The notes: a model not told the origin generated them from the letters alone. A stretch of DNA of 41,762 bases from Minisyncoccota bacterium (GCA_028718965.1 JAQUKS010000006.1:1-41762); one strand, 5' to 3'; shown: positions 18,971 through 29,900, counted from the first letter of the stretch. Made by a program: numbers and translations.

Positions 18971-19348
18971 ATGAGTAAAATACTTATCGTTGAAGATGAC
19001 AAATTTTTAAGAGAGTTGATGGTAAGGAAACTAAGCACCGAGCAGGGTTTCGAGGTGTCAAGCACTGTTGACGGCGAGAGTGGCCTGAAAACGATGAAAG
19101 AAATAAAGCCTGACCTTGTGTTGCTTGATTTGATCCTTCCGGGCATCGGAGGCTTTGAGGTTTTGGCGCGGATGAAGGATGACATTTCGCTGGCCTCTGT
19201 TCCGGTTATCATTCTGTCCAACCTTGGACAACAGGATGACGTTGAAAAAGGATTGAAGCTGGGAGCTGTGGACTATATGGTAAAGGCGCATTTTACCCCG
19301 AACGAGATTATAGAAAAGGTGAGGCAGGTTCTGGCAAAAAAGAAGTAA
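18971..19348 (+). CDS. Single-domain response regulator (receiver)
   Basis: KILIVEDDKFLREL, PDLVLLDLILPGIGGFEV, PVIILSNLG, VKAHF; no output domain. Confidence 0.93.
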   Translation: MSKILIVEDDKFLRELMVRKLSTEQGFEVSSTVDGESGLKTMKEIKPDLVLLDLILPGIGGFEVLARMKDDISLASVPVIILSNLGQQDDVEKGLKLGAVDYMVKAHFTPNEIIEKVRQVLAKKK

Positions 19349-19349
19349 T

Positions 19350-20087
19350 ATGCCGGAATTGCCCGAGGTGGAAACAATCAGAAAACAGCTTTCGGAAAAG
19401 ATTATCGGTAAAAAATTGGACGGAAGGACGGTGACGGCCGTTAAAAGGAGGGCAAAAATTCTAATTATCGAGTTCGCGGACAAGACCGCCCTGCTTTTCC
19501 ATTTGAAGCTTACTGGCCAGCTTATTCTTAACGCTACTCCCGGAAAATATACCCGCCGGGTTTTTGATTTAAGCGACGGCAGTCGTTTGGTTTTCAATGA
19601 TGTCAGAAAGTTTGCCTGGCATAAAACCGTATCGAAACGCGAACTTGAAGACATTGAAAAGAATCTGGGGCCCGAACCGTTTGGACTTACCGAAAAGAAC
19701 TTCGCGGCGATGCTGGCCGAGAGGCCTCGGGCGAAAATCAAACCCCTTTTAATGGATCAGAAATTCATCGCGGGCATTGGCAACATCTATGCCGATGAAA
19801 TCCTGTTCGCGGGCGGCATTCATCCTCTGCGACAGGCAGGAACTTTGGACAAAAAGGAAATCCATTCGCTCTTCGCAAGCATTAAAAAAATTTTAAAAGC
19901 AGCCGTTCGCGCGGGCGGCTCGTCAGTGAAAGATTATCTTGATGCTTCGGGAAAAGAAGGCGGCTTCGCTAAGCATCATAAGGTTTATCAAAAAACCGGG
20001 CAAAAATGCCTTGAATGCGGGGGCGTTATCCGGCGCATCAGAATAGGCTCAAGAAGCGCTCATTTTTGCCCCAAGTGCCAGAAATAG
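19350..20087 (+). CDS. mutM: Formamidopyrimidine-DNA glycosylase
   Basis: MPELPEVETIRKQL, LLMDQKFIAGIGNIYADEILF, C-terminal CLECGG...CPKCQ zinc finger. Confidence 0.96.
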   Translation: MPELPEVETIRKQLSEKIIGKKLDGRTVTAVKRRAKILIIEFADKTALLFHLKLTGQLILNATPGKYTRRVFDLSDGSRLVFNDVRKFAWHKTVSKRELEDIEKNLGPEPFGLTEKNFAAMLAERPRAKIKPLLMDQKFIAGIGNIYADEILFAGGIHPLRQAGTLDKKEIHSLFASIKKILKAAVRAGGSSVKDYLDASGKEGGFAKHHKVYQKTGQKCLECGGVIRRIRIGSRSAHFCPKCQK

Positions 20088-20088
20088 T

Positions 20089-21012
20089 ATGCTTTATTTT
20101 CTTTACGGTTCCGATACCTACCGGCTTCAGGAAAAAGCCGGGGAGATTGAAAAACAATACCTGAAAGTAAATCAGGGCGTCTTGAATCTGGAAAAGTTCG
20201 ACGCCAAAAGCATAACTTTCAGGGACTTTTGGGAAGCCTTGTCCCAGCGTTCGATGTTTGTCGAAAAAAAGCTTTTTTTCGTTGAGAATATTTTCGCAAC
20301 TGACGCTTTTGCCGGAGAGTTTGTTAAGAAAGTCAAAGAATTGTCCGAATCACCGGATATCGTGGTGGTTTTGGAGAGGAAAGAACTGAAGACAAAAGAA
20401 GGGGGCCGCTTGTTCAAGGATTTAATAAAACAAAGCAATGTCCAGGAATTTAAAAAAATGGATGGCCCGCGATTAAAAGTATGGATTAAAAAAGAGGCCT
20501 CGCGGCGCGGAGCCGCTATTGAAGATTCGGCCGTAGGCGCTTTGATTTCATTCGCGGGCGGTGACTTATGGTGTTTGCACAACGAATTGCAAAAATTAGC
20601 CAGTCATTCCAAAAACATCCGCGAAGAGGGCGTAAGGTTATTGGTTAAGCCGAAAATAGAGACCGAGATTTTCCAGACCATTGACGCTCTCGCGCAGAGA
20701 GACAAGGTTATGGCTTTGCGGCTTTTGCAGAAACACTTGGATAAAGGCGACAGCCCCTTTTACGTTTTTTCAATGTTTGTTTACCAATTTCGTAATTTAT
20801 TGGCGGTAAAAGCGGCCGAGGGCAATCCCGAACGGTTGCGTAAGTTAAAATTGCACCCTTTCGTGCTTAAAAAGACTAGTTCGCAGGCCTCACGTTTCTC
20901 CCTGGCCGAATTGAAAAAAAATTACCAGAAAATTTTCAATCTGGACCTGGCTATGAAGACCGGCAAAATTATCGCCGATGACGGGTTGCGTATGATGATA
21001 GCGGAAATATGA
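20089..21012 (+). CDS. holA: DNA polymerase III delta subunit
   Basis: MLYFLYGSDTYRLQEKAGEI, FVYQFRNLLAVKA, and C-terminal LDLAMKTG pattern of HolA. Confidence 0.85.
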   Translation: MLYFLYGSDTYRLQEKAGEIEKQYLKVNQGVLNLEKFDAKSITFRDFWEALSQRSMFVEKKLFFVENIFATDAFAGEFVKKVKELSESPDIVVVLERKELKTKEGGRLFKDLIKQSNVQEFKKMDGPRLKVWIKKEASRRGAAIEDSAVGALISFAGGDLWCLHNELQKLASHSKNIREEGVRLLVKPKIETEIFQTIDALAQRDKVMALRLLQKHLDKGDSPFYVFSMFVYQFRNLLAVKAAEGNPERLRKLKLHPFVLKKTSSQASRFSLAELKKNYQKIFNLDLAMKTGKIIADDGLRMMIAEI

Positions 21013-21047
21013 AAAAACGGCCCGAGTAGGTCGTTTTTTCATATTTC
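21004..21047. terminator. Bidirectional terminator between convergent holA and rpsT
   Basis: gaaatatgaaaaaacg (21004-21019) / cgttttttcatatttc (21032-21047) perfect 16-bp arms, overlapping the holA stop. Confidence 0.8.
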
Positions 21048-21053
21048 TTTCGA

Positions 21054-21326
21054 TTATTTCGCCGCTAACGCCTTGTTGAGCGATTTGGTAAGGCGTGATT
21101 TTTTGCGGCTGGCCGTGTTTTTTTTGATTGTGCCAACTTTGGCGGTTTTGTCTAATGTTTTGTAAAGCCGGGGCAAAAGTGCCTTGGCCTCCGCGAATTT
21201 TTTTTCGGCAATCAAACTCCGCACTTCTTTGACAGTGCTCTTCATTTCGGTCTTGCGCTTGATGTTCCTTTTTTTGCGCCTTATATTTTGCCTTAACGCT
21301 TTTTGGGCTGATTTGGTAACTGCCAT
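21054..21326 (-). CDS. rpsT: 30S ribosomal protein S20
   Basis: MAVTKSAQKALRQNIRRKKRNIKRKTEMKSTVKEVRSL...TASRKKSRLTKSLNKAL. Confidence 0.95.
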   Translation of the reverse strand: MAVTKSAQKALRQNIRRKKRNIKRKTEMKSTVKEVRSLIAEKKFAEAKALLPRLYKTLDKTAKVGTIKKNTASRKKSRLTKSLNKALAAK

Positions 21327-21346
21327 ATTTTTATTATGATGATGTG

Positions 21347-21375
21347 ATAATAACAGATTGCGGAGCTTTTTTCAA
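21347..21375 (-). promoter_or_regulatory. Sigma70-type promoter for rpsT
   Basis: Minus strand TTGAAA (21370-21375), 17 nt, TATTAT (21347-21352). Confidence 0.6.
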
Positions 21376-21396
21376 GGGTTTGACGGGATTTTGTTC

Positions 21397-21426
21397 TTGA
21401 CGGGATTTTGCAGCAAGAGTAAGATT
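21397..21426 (+). promoter_or_regulatory. Candidate promoter with 200-nt leader upstream of the 21640 ORF
   Basis: TTGACG (21397-21402), 18 nt, TAAGAT (21421-21426); the TTGACGGGATTTTG motif is duplicated 17 nt upstream. Confidence 0.35.
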
Positions 21427-21639
21427 AAATAATCAAAAAGTATATTGCAAGAAAGAAGATTTGGCAAGGCGCATGCAGAGAATGTCCGCTTTGAAGGGCA
21501 AAATCGCTCAAGGTGGTTAAAAGCTTTTCAGCGAACGACGATTTCAAAGCAGAGACAGCCGCCGTAGAAAAAGATGTCGTTCAGATCGCGCGTTTTTTTA
21601 CGCGATGAAATCAAAGTGGCCAATTAACAAATCAATTTT

Positions 21640-21954
21640 ATGGCTTTATCAATTCCTCCTGATATCAGGGTATTTTTGGAAAGAATAGTCGACGAAAGAG
21701 GTTATAAAAATATCACCCCCGAGTTGAGAGAACAAATAATCTCCAGCTTGTTCCCCAGATTGCAGGCCTTTCTTATGGCCGATGTGGCTAAGCATCTACC
21801 CGACAATGATGCCAGAGAACTGGACAAAATGCTTGAAGACGGCCAAATTGACCAGGAGAAAGCGACTGCTTTTTTCAAAGAGCGCATAAAAAATCTTGAT
21901 GAAATCCTGGCTGGGGCTATGTTGGAATTTCGCGCCGTTTATTTGAACGGCTGA
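21640..21954 (+). CDS. Small conserved-type hypothetical protein (DUF5663-like)
   Basis: 104-aa ORF immediately upstream of and co-directional with the 1654-aa ORF; helical, LTPELREQIISSLFPRLQAFL-like composition. Confidence 0.6.
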   Translation: MALSIPPDIRVFLERIVDERGYKNITPELREQIISSLFPRLQAFLMADVAKHLPDNDARELDKMLEDGQIDQEKATAFFKERIKNLDEILAGAMLEFRAVYLNG

Positions 21955-21969
21955 TTTTTTTATAAATCT

Positions 21970-24900
21970 ATGTTCAATCCTTTTGGCGGTTCCTTTCCTT
22001 CGTTCGAAAGAAATACGAATGAGAGAAATACGAGCAGGGAAAAGGAGCTGTTAAAAAACAATCTGAATAACGCTTATCGTAAGCTTGCCGAGCAGAATAA
22101 GTTGGTGGGCGAGGTTAATATTGATGAAAATTTTGTTCAATCAGCCGAACAAAGTAACATCCGCACGGAAACCGAAAGCCAGGATTATTTGCTTGAACAT
22201 CAGTTTGATGCGCCCGATTTGGAAAAAGCGAAAGAAAACAGCAACGCCCGCAAGGAAGCTAAGCGAAATATCGGCTATCCCTGGATCAAGAAAGCGGAAG
22301 AGGTGAAGAAAACGTTTATTGAACAGGCGGATGACATATACAAACAGATGGACGAGCTGAAAGAAAGCAAGTCTCCGCAAGAAGAGAAGCAAAAGCTGGC
22401 CGAAAAATATAGCGAGATTCTGAATCTTTTAAAAGACAAATGGCAACGCTTCAAAGTTTTGTCATCGGAAGAGTTGGGGGCCAAGGACACGGAATTGAAC
22501 GCTCTGGCGCGCAATCAGATATTCATTGATGTTCAGAATATCGGTGATGACATTTCTTATAACGACGCGGCCAGGACGAAATTATTGGAACAGTTGAGAC
22601 AACAAATCTCCATTGACGTGCCGCGGGCGGAATCATTAAAGCCCGATGATGTTGCCGTGAGTTCCCAGGAGACAGCACCCATTGAGCAGACAGCATCCTC
22701 CCAGGAAATAGCGCCTCAGGAAATAGCGCCCGTTGAGGAAGTTTCTCTACAAACAGGACTCGCAGAGGAAGAAAAAGCTGGGGACGAAAAGGAGAAAACG
22801 GCCGAGCAGGCTGGCCCGGAAAAACCCAAAGGCGAGGCTTATGTGGTTGATGTCTCCGAATACGTCAAGGCTTATGCTTTGCGCCTGGCGGAACAAAAAC
22901 TAAACGACATTCTGTATCCTCCCAAGGAAGAGCGCCAGCCCGGGGAGCGTCGAACTTTTGGCGACCGCTTGAAGGGCGTGGGGCGGGGCATAGCCAATTT
23001 CGGCAAGAAAATCTGGGTACGGCTGGGAGAAGAGGGCTATCGCCAGAAATTCTATCGTGAGCAGCTGCAAAACATTCAAAATGACAAAGATCTGCTGGCA
23101 GGTTTGGAAACCAGGATTTTGAAGAAAAGCCAAGGCCGCGGCACGGTTGAAAGTAAAAAGGCCAGCCAGGAGGTTTTGGACAGCGTTATCGAAGAATTCG
23201 AGAAGAAGATCGTTGAGGCCGATGAAAAAGGAGAGATCGTCAACGATCCGAACGTCAATCAGACAGCCGCCGAACTTTTCTACGGATGGGCCACCGGAGC
23301 CATTGCTTCGCGGGAAGAATTCGATCAACAAGTGGAAGAAAAAATAATGCCCCTGGTCAAGGCCTCGGGCAGGCAGTTCACCAACGAACAGAATCGGAAA
23401 GGCGAGGCTGCGGGTTTGATGTATGCCAACAATTTTTTTCAATTGGCGGAATCATATAAAAGTTATCTTCAAAACGAGGTCAGCAAGCTCAAAGAAAAAT
23501 ACGGAGAAGATCAGGAGCAGATCATCAAAGACGAAGTAAAAGCGCAAATGGCCTTGGATATTCAATTAGGGCTGAAGCAGAAAGACTTATATGAAACCAA
23601 GCCTCTCAATACCCTGAAGTGGTATGAAAAATTGGTTGATGCCACCGAACGCATCCCCATACTTAACAAGATTTTGGCCAATCCGGTGTCTTATGGCGTT
23701 TTGGGAGGCGTGGTCGGCACGTTCGCGGGAAAGGGAGCGACCCGAATGGCCGCTGGCGCGGGTTTGGTGACTTTGGCCGGGGTAGCGCCCTGGCTGGCTC
23801 CGCTGATTCTAGGATTTGGTTTCGGTGGACTTTATGCCGGCATGCGGAGGTCGCGGGATCTGGCCCATGACCGCGGTTTTGATTTGAGAAGATCAACCCT
23901 GGGGGCCGAATCGGAAGGGCGCAGAACCGCCAAGATGAGGGAGTTTCAGTATGACACCCTTACTGCGGAAGGTCTTACCGCCGAACTGCAGGCGATGCTG
24001 CAAAAAAGCCGTCTTACCGATGATGACAAGGGACGCGTGGCCGAGATAACCGCCCGTCTCCAGCTTGAGAGAGAAAGGAGCGTTGACTTGATCGGCGTTC
24101 AGGGGGCGGAGGGATCCAAGCACGGCACCAAGGCAGTTGCGATGAAAGATTTGAAGATCGTTCTCGGTGAAGTGAAGAATAAACACGATCTGGGCGAGGA
24201 GCAGTTGAGAGACAATGTCGAGCAATTAAAAACAGCTCTGGGCAAAATGGTTGACGAACGAGACAGGGCTTTCGGCCGCTATAAAGCCGCCGAATCGGTC
24301 AAGGCCGGAGTTTTTGGAGCCTTGATGGGCCTGGCCGGAGGCGCTGTCGCCCAGGAGGCCGGCCACGAAGTAATGGACCTTGCCGGACACGAGCCCAAAG
24401 GAGAAACAGCCCTCCAACACCTCTTTCACGTTGTCAAAGGCGACAAGACCTATCTGTCCGACAAGCTTCAATCCATGTCTTTCGAGTGGCCGGGCGGAGC
24501 CAAAACAGACATTAATATTCCCGAAGGCACTTCCTTGCGGGCTGACGGCGGCTATTATGATTTGGTGGATGCCCGCGGCAAGGTGGTTTTTGACAACATT
24601 GAAATCAATAAAGACGGTTTTACTCCCGATACCATTGAGCGGTTGCGCGCCCAGGGTTTTGATTTTAAAGACAACGTCACTACCACTCAAAAAATGAGCA
24701 GCAGCCTTGATGATCTGAAGGAGAAATTTCATTTGGGAAAACATCCGAGAATCGAGTGGCACGACGAACCGGGCAAGCGCTACAGCTCATTTTTCAACAA
24801 GGCAATTGAGTTTGAAGGAAAACAGCAGATGCTTTATTTGAACAAAGACGCCAACGGCGCTGTTTATGTCGATGCCAAGGCAGTGGCGGATAATTTGATA

Positions 24901-26934
24901 AAGAATGTCGAGGATGCTTTCAAGGAATTTGGCACGAACCCGGACGGCAGCGTTGACCATAAATTGCTCCATATCAAAGACGCCATTTTGGACTCTTATA
25001 GCAAAGGAACTCTCAACGAACATTTACAGGCCGTGATCATACCCACTGAAGAAGCCAGTAAAGAAGGAGTGGGCGCCTTGGTGCAGGGCGCGACCGTCAA
25101 TGATTATCATCTCGGTTTGCCCAAGGAAGTTTCCGATTTGTTCACCACGGAGCAAAGCCTGCGTTATCTGCACCATCCGGTAAAGTATATCGAGCTGCGT
25201 TTCGATAATCATGTTTTGGCCACGACAATCGGCGGCGATATGCCTCCGGTTGCCATAGCCCAGGCCATTCATCATCCGGTTATTCTGCCTCCGCCAGCCA
25301 GCGGCTGGGATGTGCCCCCGGTTATGCCTTTCTTTCCTCGTCGGGCGCTTGAGCCGGCTGCCAAGAAAGGGGAAACCGCTCCTGTCCCGGAAGCCGCTCC
25401 TGTCGTGACGCCCCCCTCATATTTTTATGGTTATGGAGCAGGCGAATCGTCAGAGAATGCTTGGGAAAGGCGGAGGAATGGATACATAGACAGCGGCAGG
25501 ATATATCCTGGCTTAGTAGAAGATCCCACCGTTCATCTTGATACCGATGAAGTATCTGATTGGTATTTTGGCCAGCAGAAACCGGAATATCTGCAAGAAT
25601 TGGAACAAATGATTGAAAAGATGCCGCCTATGGATGATAAGTGCAGAATGGCTATTTGCATACCTGTTGCTGATTGGCAGGAAAAAGACAACATTAAGCA
25701 CACACTTGAGCAGTATTATACACAAATCGATAAAGAGAGGAACAAAAAGGCAATAGATCCTTCTCTTTTTGAAATTGTTTTGTTTCTGAATCACCCTTCT
25801 ATGGATTGGTTCAGGGAAAACTTGGCTTCAAGAGGCAAGGGTGCGCAGGAAATAGACGAAGAAATCAAAAAGACGCAGTCTGACATAGACAAAACCATAT
25901 CCGAGATTAAGGATTTTCAGTCCGAAAAGCCGGAGTTAAAGGTTAGGGTTTTCAATAAGGAGTTTCCAGAGAGGGTTCCTTATGGACAGATTATAAAGTA
26001 TGCTTATGACTTGGCTTGTTTGAGGACACACAAGAGAGAAAAACCGGAGAAAGAGGATGTTATTATAGTGACTAACGACGCTGACCTTAGAGATATTTCA
26101 CTGCAATATGTCAAATTGTTTATCGAGGAATTCGACAAGAATGAAAACGAAAATATCGATTATATGCTCGGAAAAAGAGACATGGAGCAGTCGATTTATG
26201 AAAAATACCCGACCTTTCATACCATAATGCGCTTTGGTCATTACCTGGAAGCCTTGTCGAGGTCCGGCCACCAGAAGCCCTGGGAAGTTGGTATTGATGG
26301 CAAAAGAATAAAAAGAATTAAAGACAGAGACATACAGACGCAGGGTAGAAGTACTGCCATGAGATCAAGTATATATGAAGCCGTGGGCGGCGTTGACGCA
26401 GGTATTGAGGTAACGAGTCACAGCGGAGCTGACGTGGACATGGGGTATGCAATAGAGGCCGGGCGCAATGGCAAGTGGAGTGGAAAGTATCTGAATGCCG
26501 CATGGCTTGAGACCGATCCGAGAAGGGAGATAAATGGCTATAAGAACGGCAGGCCGCTGGCTTTATTGTGGGATGATTGGACCAATCCCGATGTGAGAAA
26601 CAGGAAATGGAGCGAAGAGGCAGAGAAAGAGGGGGTGCAAGAATTGAATTTTGCAAGAATAGAACACGAGGTTAATCTTTTTGTTGAGATTTGGTTTCTG
26701 GATGGGGAGAATAAGCCATTCCCGGAACACCCAAGAGTCAAACAAGCGTTGAATTGGCTAGGGATAAAAAATTACGCCATAGAGGAGGTAGACGGGAGGA
26801 AGCAAATTAGAATCGCGGATCCATCAGATCCATTTAAGCCCAGGGACGGCGTGGATGTTTCAGGCCTTATAAAAGACTTATCAACCTTTTCCGAGAGAAT
26901 GTCGAAAGTCAAGAAAATCAAACATAGGGGCTAA
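21970..26934 (+). CDS. Giant protein: N-terminal coiled-coil/helical region, hydrophobic hairpin, C-terminal GT-A (GT2-like) glycosyltransferase domain
   Basis: Single 1654-aa ORF; hydrophobic YGVLGGVVGTFAGKGATRMAAGAGLVTLAGVAPWLAPLILGFGFGGLYAG; C-terminal MAICIPVADWQEKDNIKHTLEQ, IIVTNDADLRD (DXD-like), STAMRSSIYEAVGGVDAG...GADVDMGYAIEA. Confidence 0.75.
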   Translation: MFNPFGGSFPSFERNTNERNTSREKELLKNNLNNAYRKLAEQNKLVGEVNIDENFVQSAEQSNIRTETESQDYLLEHQFDAPDLEKAKENSNARKEAKRNIGYPWIKKAEEVKKTFIEQADDIYKQMDELKESKSPQEEKQKLAEKYSEILNLLKDKWQRFKVLSSEELGAKDTELNALARNQIFIDVQNIGDDISYNDAARTKLLEQLRQQISIDVPRAESLKPDDVAVSSQETAPIEQTASSQEIAPQEIAPVEEVSLQTGLAEEEKAGDEKEKTAEQAGPEKPKGEAYVVDVSEYVKAYALRLAEQKLNDILYPPKEERQPGERRTFGDRLKGVGRGIANFGKKIWVRLGEEGYRQKFYREQLQNIQNDKDLLAGLETRILKKSQGRGTVESKKASQEVLDSVIEEFEKKIVEADEKGEIVNDPNVNQTAAELFYGWATGAIASREEFDQQVEEKIMPLVKASGRQFTNEQNRKGEAAGLMYANNFFQLAESYKSYLQNEVSKLKEKYGEDQEQIIKDEVKAQMALDIQLGLKQKDLYETKPLNTLKWYEKLVDATERIPILNKILANPVSYGVLGGVVGTFAGKGATRMAAGAGLVTLAGVAPWLAPLILGFGFGGLYAGMRRSRDLAHDRGFDLRRSTLGAESEGRRTAKMREFQYDTLTAEGLTAELQAMLQKSRLTDDDKGRVAEITARLQLERERSVDLIGVQGAEGSKHGTKAVAMKDLKIVLGEVKNKHDLGEEQLRDNVEQLKTALGKMVDERDRAFGRYKAAESVKAGVFGALMGLAGGAVAQEAGHEVMDLAGHEPKGETALQHLFHVVKGDKTYLSDKLQSMSFEWPGGAKTDINIPEGTSLRADGGYYDLVDARGKVVFDNIEINKDGFTPDTIERLRAQGFDFKDNVTTTQKMSSSLDDLKEKFHLGKHPRIEWHDEPGKRYSSFFNKAIEFEGKQQMLYLNKDANGAVYVDAKAVADNLIKNVEDAFKEFGTNPDGSVDHKLLHIKDAILDSYSKGTLNEHLQAVIIPTEEASKEGVGALVQGATVNDYHLGLPKEVSDLFTTEQSLRYLHHPVKYIELRFDNHVLATTIGGDMPPVAIAQAIHHPVILPPPASGWDVPPVMPFFPRRALEPAAKKGETAPVPEAAPVVTPPSYFYGYGAGESSENAWERRRNGYIDSGRIYPGLVEDPTVHLDTDEVSDWYFGQQKPEYLQELEQMIEKMPPMDDKCRMAICIPVADWQEKDNIKHTLEQYYTQIDKERNKKAIDPSLFEIVLFLNHPSMDWFRENLASRGKGAQEIDEEIKKTQSDIDKTISEIKDFQSEKPELKVRVFNKEFPERVPYGQIIKYAYDLACLRTHKREKPEKEDVIIVTNDADLRDISLQYVKLFIEEFDKNENENIDYMLGKRDMEQSIYEKYPTFHTIMRFGHYLEALSRSGHQKPWEVGIDGKRIKRIKDRDIQTQGRSTAMRSSIYEAVGGVDAGIEVTSHSGADVDMGYAIEAGRNGKWSGKYLNAAWLETDPRREINGYKNGRPLALLWDDWTNPDVRNRKWSEEAEKEGVQELNFARIEHEVNLFVEIWFLDGENKPFPEHPRVKQALNWLGIKNYAIEEVDGRKQIRIADPSDPFKPRDGVDVSGLIKDLSTFSERMSKVKKIKHRG

Positions 26935-26969
26935 GCGGCAACGGCCAGGTGATTGACCTGAAGTGGGTT

Positions 26970-29900
26970 TTAATTTTGTTTCATTTTACTAATCATGTCC
27001 CTGATCTCGGCGGCTCTTTCGAAGTCAAGGTCAGCGGCGGCTTGTTTCATTTCTTTCTCAAGAAGCTTGACGTCTTTGATTACCGCCAACTCGGCGTTTA
27101 CTGATTTTTCTTTTTCAGCAAGCTGCCATTTTTTGATTTCCTTAATGATCGCTTCCGGCTTAATGCCGTGTTTTTTATTATAATTTTCCTGTATTTTCCT
27201 GCGTCTTTCCACTTCCCTGATTGCTGCTTTCATTGAGCCGGTGATTTTATCGGCGTATAGAATAACGCGGCCATTCAGGTTACGGGCGGCCCGGCCCATG
27301 GTTTGGATTAAAGTCGTTTCGTTGCGCAAAAAGCCTTCTTTGTCAGCGTCCAATATGGCCACCAAGGCGACCTCGGGCAAATCAAGGCCTTCTCTTAGCA
27401 GATTAATGCCGATGATGACGTCGTATTCGCCTTGCCTTAATTTGTTCAATATCTCCGGCCGCTCCAATGTTTTTACCTCGGAATGAAGGTATTGCGCTTT
27501 GATTCCCTGCTCTTTCAGATATTCGGCCAGCTCTTCGGCCATTCTCTTGGTAAGGGTCACTGCCAGAATCCGTTCGTTCCTCTGCCGGGCTTTTTTGATT
27601 TCTTCGATTAGATTTTTTACCTGGTTTTCCGTTGCTCGTATTTCTATTTTGGGCTCCAACAATCCGGTCGGCCGCACCAACTGCTCGACTATCATTCCGC
27701 GGCCGGCCTGGGCAACTTCATGGGGCCCGGGCGTGGCTGAAACATAAATCGTCTGTTTGGTTTTCTCTTCAAACTCGTCAAATTTGAGCGGCCGGTTATC
27801 CAGGCACGAAGGCAGGCGGAAGCCGTATTCGATGAGCACGTTTTTTCTGGCTTTGTCGGTGTTATACATCGCGTGCAATTGGGGAACGGTAATGTGCGAT
27901 TCGTCGATGATTGTAAGGTAATCTTCGGGAAAGTGCTCCAAAAGGCAGAAGGGCGTTGAGCCTGGTTCCCTGAACTCGAAATAGCGCGAGTAGTTTTCTA
28001 TGCCGCTGCAATATCCGGCTGACTGGATCATTTCCAGGTCATAATTGGTTCTTTGCTCCAGCCGTTGCGCTTCGACAAGCTTGTTTTGCTTTTTCAGTTC
28101 AGCCAGCCTGATGTCCAAATCGCCGCGGATGCCCCCAATAGCGGTTTTTATTTTGGCTTCTTCGGAAACCCAGAACTTGGCCGGGAAGATGCGGTAGCTT
28201 GCCGCCCGTGATCCGGAACGCGCGGACGCGTAAGGGCGCAGAGGCAGCCCATCTCCCGCTGCTTTTTCTTCGGTTATTTTCTCGACTTGATCGTTAAAAA
28301 AATCCAGGCGCAGAATCCGCTGGCCGGTTACCAGATGAATTTCAACGGTATCGCCTCTCACTCTGAAGCTTCCCGGTTTGAAGTCAATGTCGTTTCTTTG
28401 ATATTGCAAAGCGACCAGATGGCGTAAAAATTCCTGCCGTTTCATTTTTTGCCCTTGCGCTATGTCCAGAGAAACTTCCTGATATTCCTGGGGCGAGCCG
28501 ATGTTATAAATACACGAAACCGATGCCATCACGATTACGTCTTTTCTTTGCGCCAGATCCTGCACTGCCGCGTGGCGCAGTTGGTCGATTTCTTCGTTGA
28601 TTTTGGCGTCTTTTTCAATATAGGTGTCGGTTGAGGGCAGGTATGCCTCGGGCTGGTAGTAGTCATAATAGGAAACGAAATAATGCACCGCGTTATTCGG
28701 GAAAAATTCCTTGAATTCCTGATAAAGCTGGGCGGCCAGAGTTTTGTTTGCGACTATGACCAGCGCTGGTTTCTGGGTATTGTTTATAACATTGGCTATC
28801 GTGAATGTGTTATGCACGAACATTCCGCCATTACCAGCTAAAAAAGTTTCGTTATCTTTAACAGCGAAATCATAAACATATTCTTTTTTTGATTCCGTCT
28901 TTTTTATTTCGGCGATTTTTGTCCATTTGCAATTAAGGAGACTTTTTAAATCTTGTATTTCTTTATTGCTTGGAGAAAGGGTCAATAGCCCGTTAGTCAT
29001 TAGCTCAAATGTTTTACGCCTTGGACTGTTGGCTCCTATTTCTATGGCATTTATCGTGCCTTGCGAGAGTTTGCATTTCTCTGCGAGAGTCTTTTGGCTT
29101 ATTCCTATTTTTTTTCTGATTGTTTTTATAACAGGCCCAACATCAGGTATTACATCAACATTTGTAGCGCTTGAACCGTCCAAGAGCTTTAGTAACCTTT
29201 TTTGTTTTTCAGGCACATCAAAACCAATATATTTTTTGAATTTTTTTACATTATCGTATCCGGATATAACCAAATACCAATAATAGCTTCCTTTGTGCGA
29301 TGGCGAATTGGTGGCACGATTCCATGATTTGTTTATTCGCGCCCAAATTCCAAATCGAGCTAACGCATAAGCAAGATCAGATGCTAATTGTTTGCTGGCA
29401 GTAGGAGCGATTATTTGTTTTTGTTTTTCGAATGCCCCCCCATCGCCATCGAAGTATGCTTTTAAAACCACAGCGAGTTGTTTTTGGGAAAGATTCGGCC
29501 AAAAATGGGGTAATTTTTTCGTGCGCGCTTTGCTGCCCATTAAATTCACCAATAAGGTTGTATGGATTTTTGATCCGATAGAGAAATCATTTATTTTTCT
29601 ATAGGGGTTTAATTTTAGTTTTCTGAAAATCCTTTCTAGTTGCTTCCTGATAGCTTGATGTTCCGCGGTGATTGTAAAAAACCTTGATTTTACCTCGCCA
29701 TGCCCTTCAGCCAAATAGTATCCAAATAGCATTAGCCATTCTTTTGTGAGGGATAATTTGGCTGGCAACGTATGGCTATGGATTTGAGATCCAATCACGA
29801 TTTTTTTGATTTCCTCATCGGCCAAATTTATATTTAAATCTTCGGCTATTTGGCAAAGGCGTAGGAATGGAATACCCCGATAGCGCCCGCTTTTAATTTG

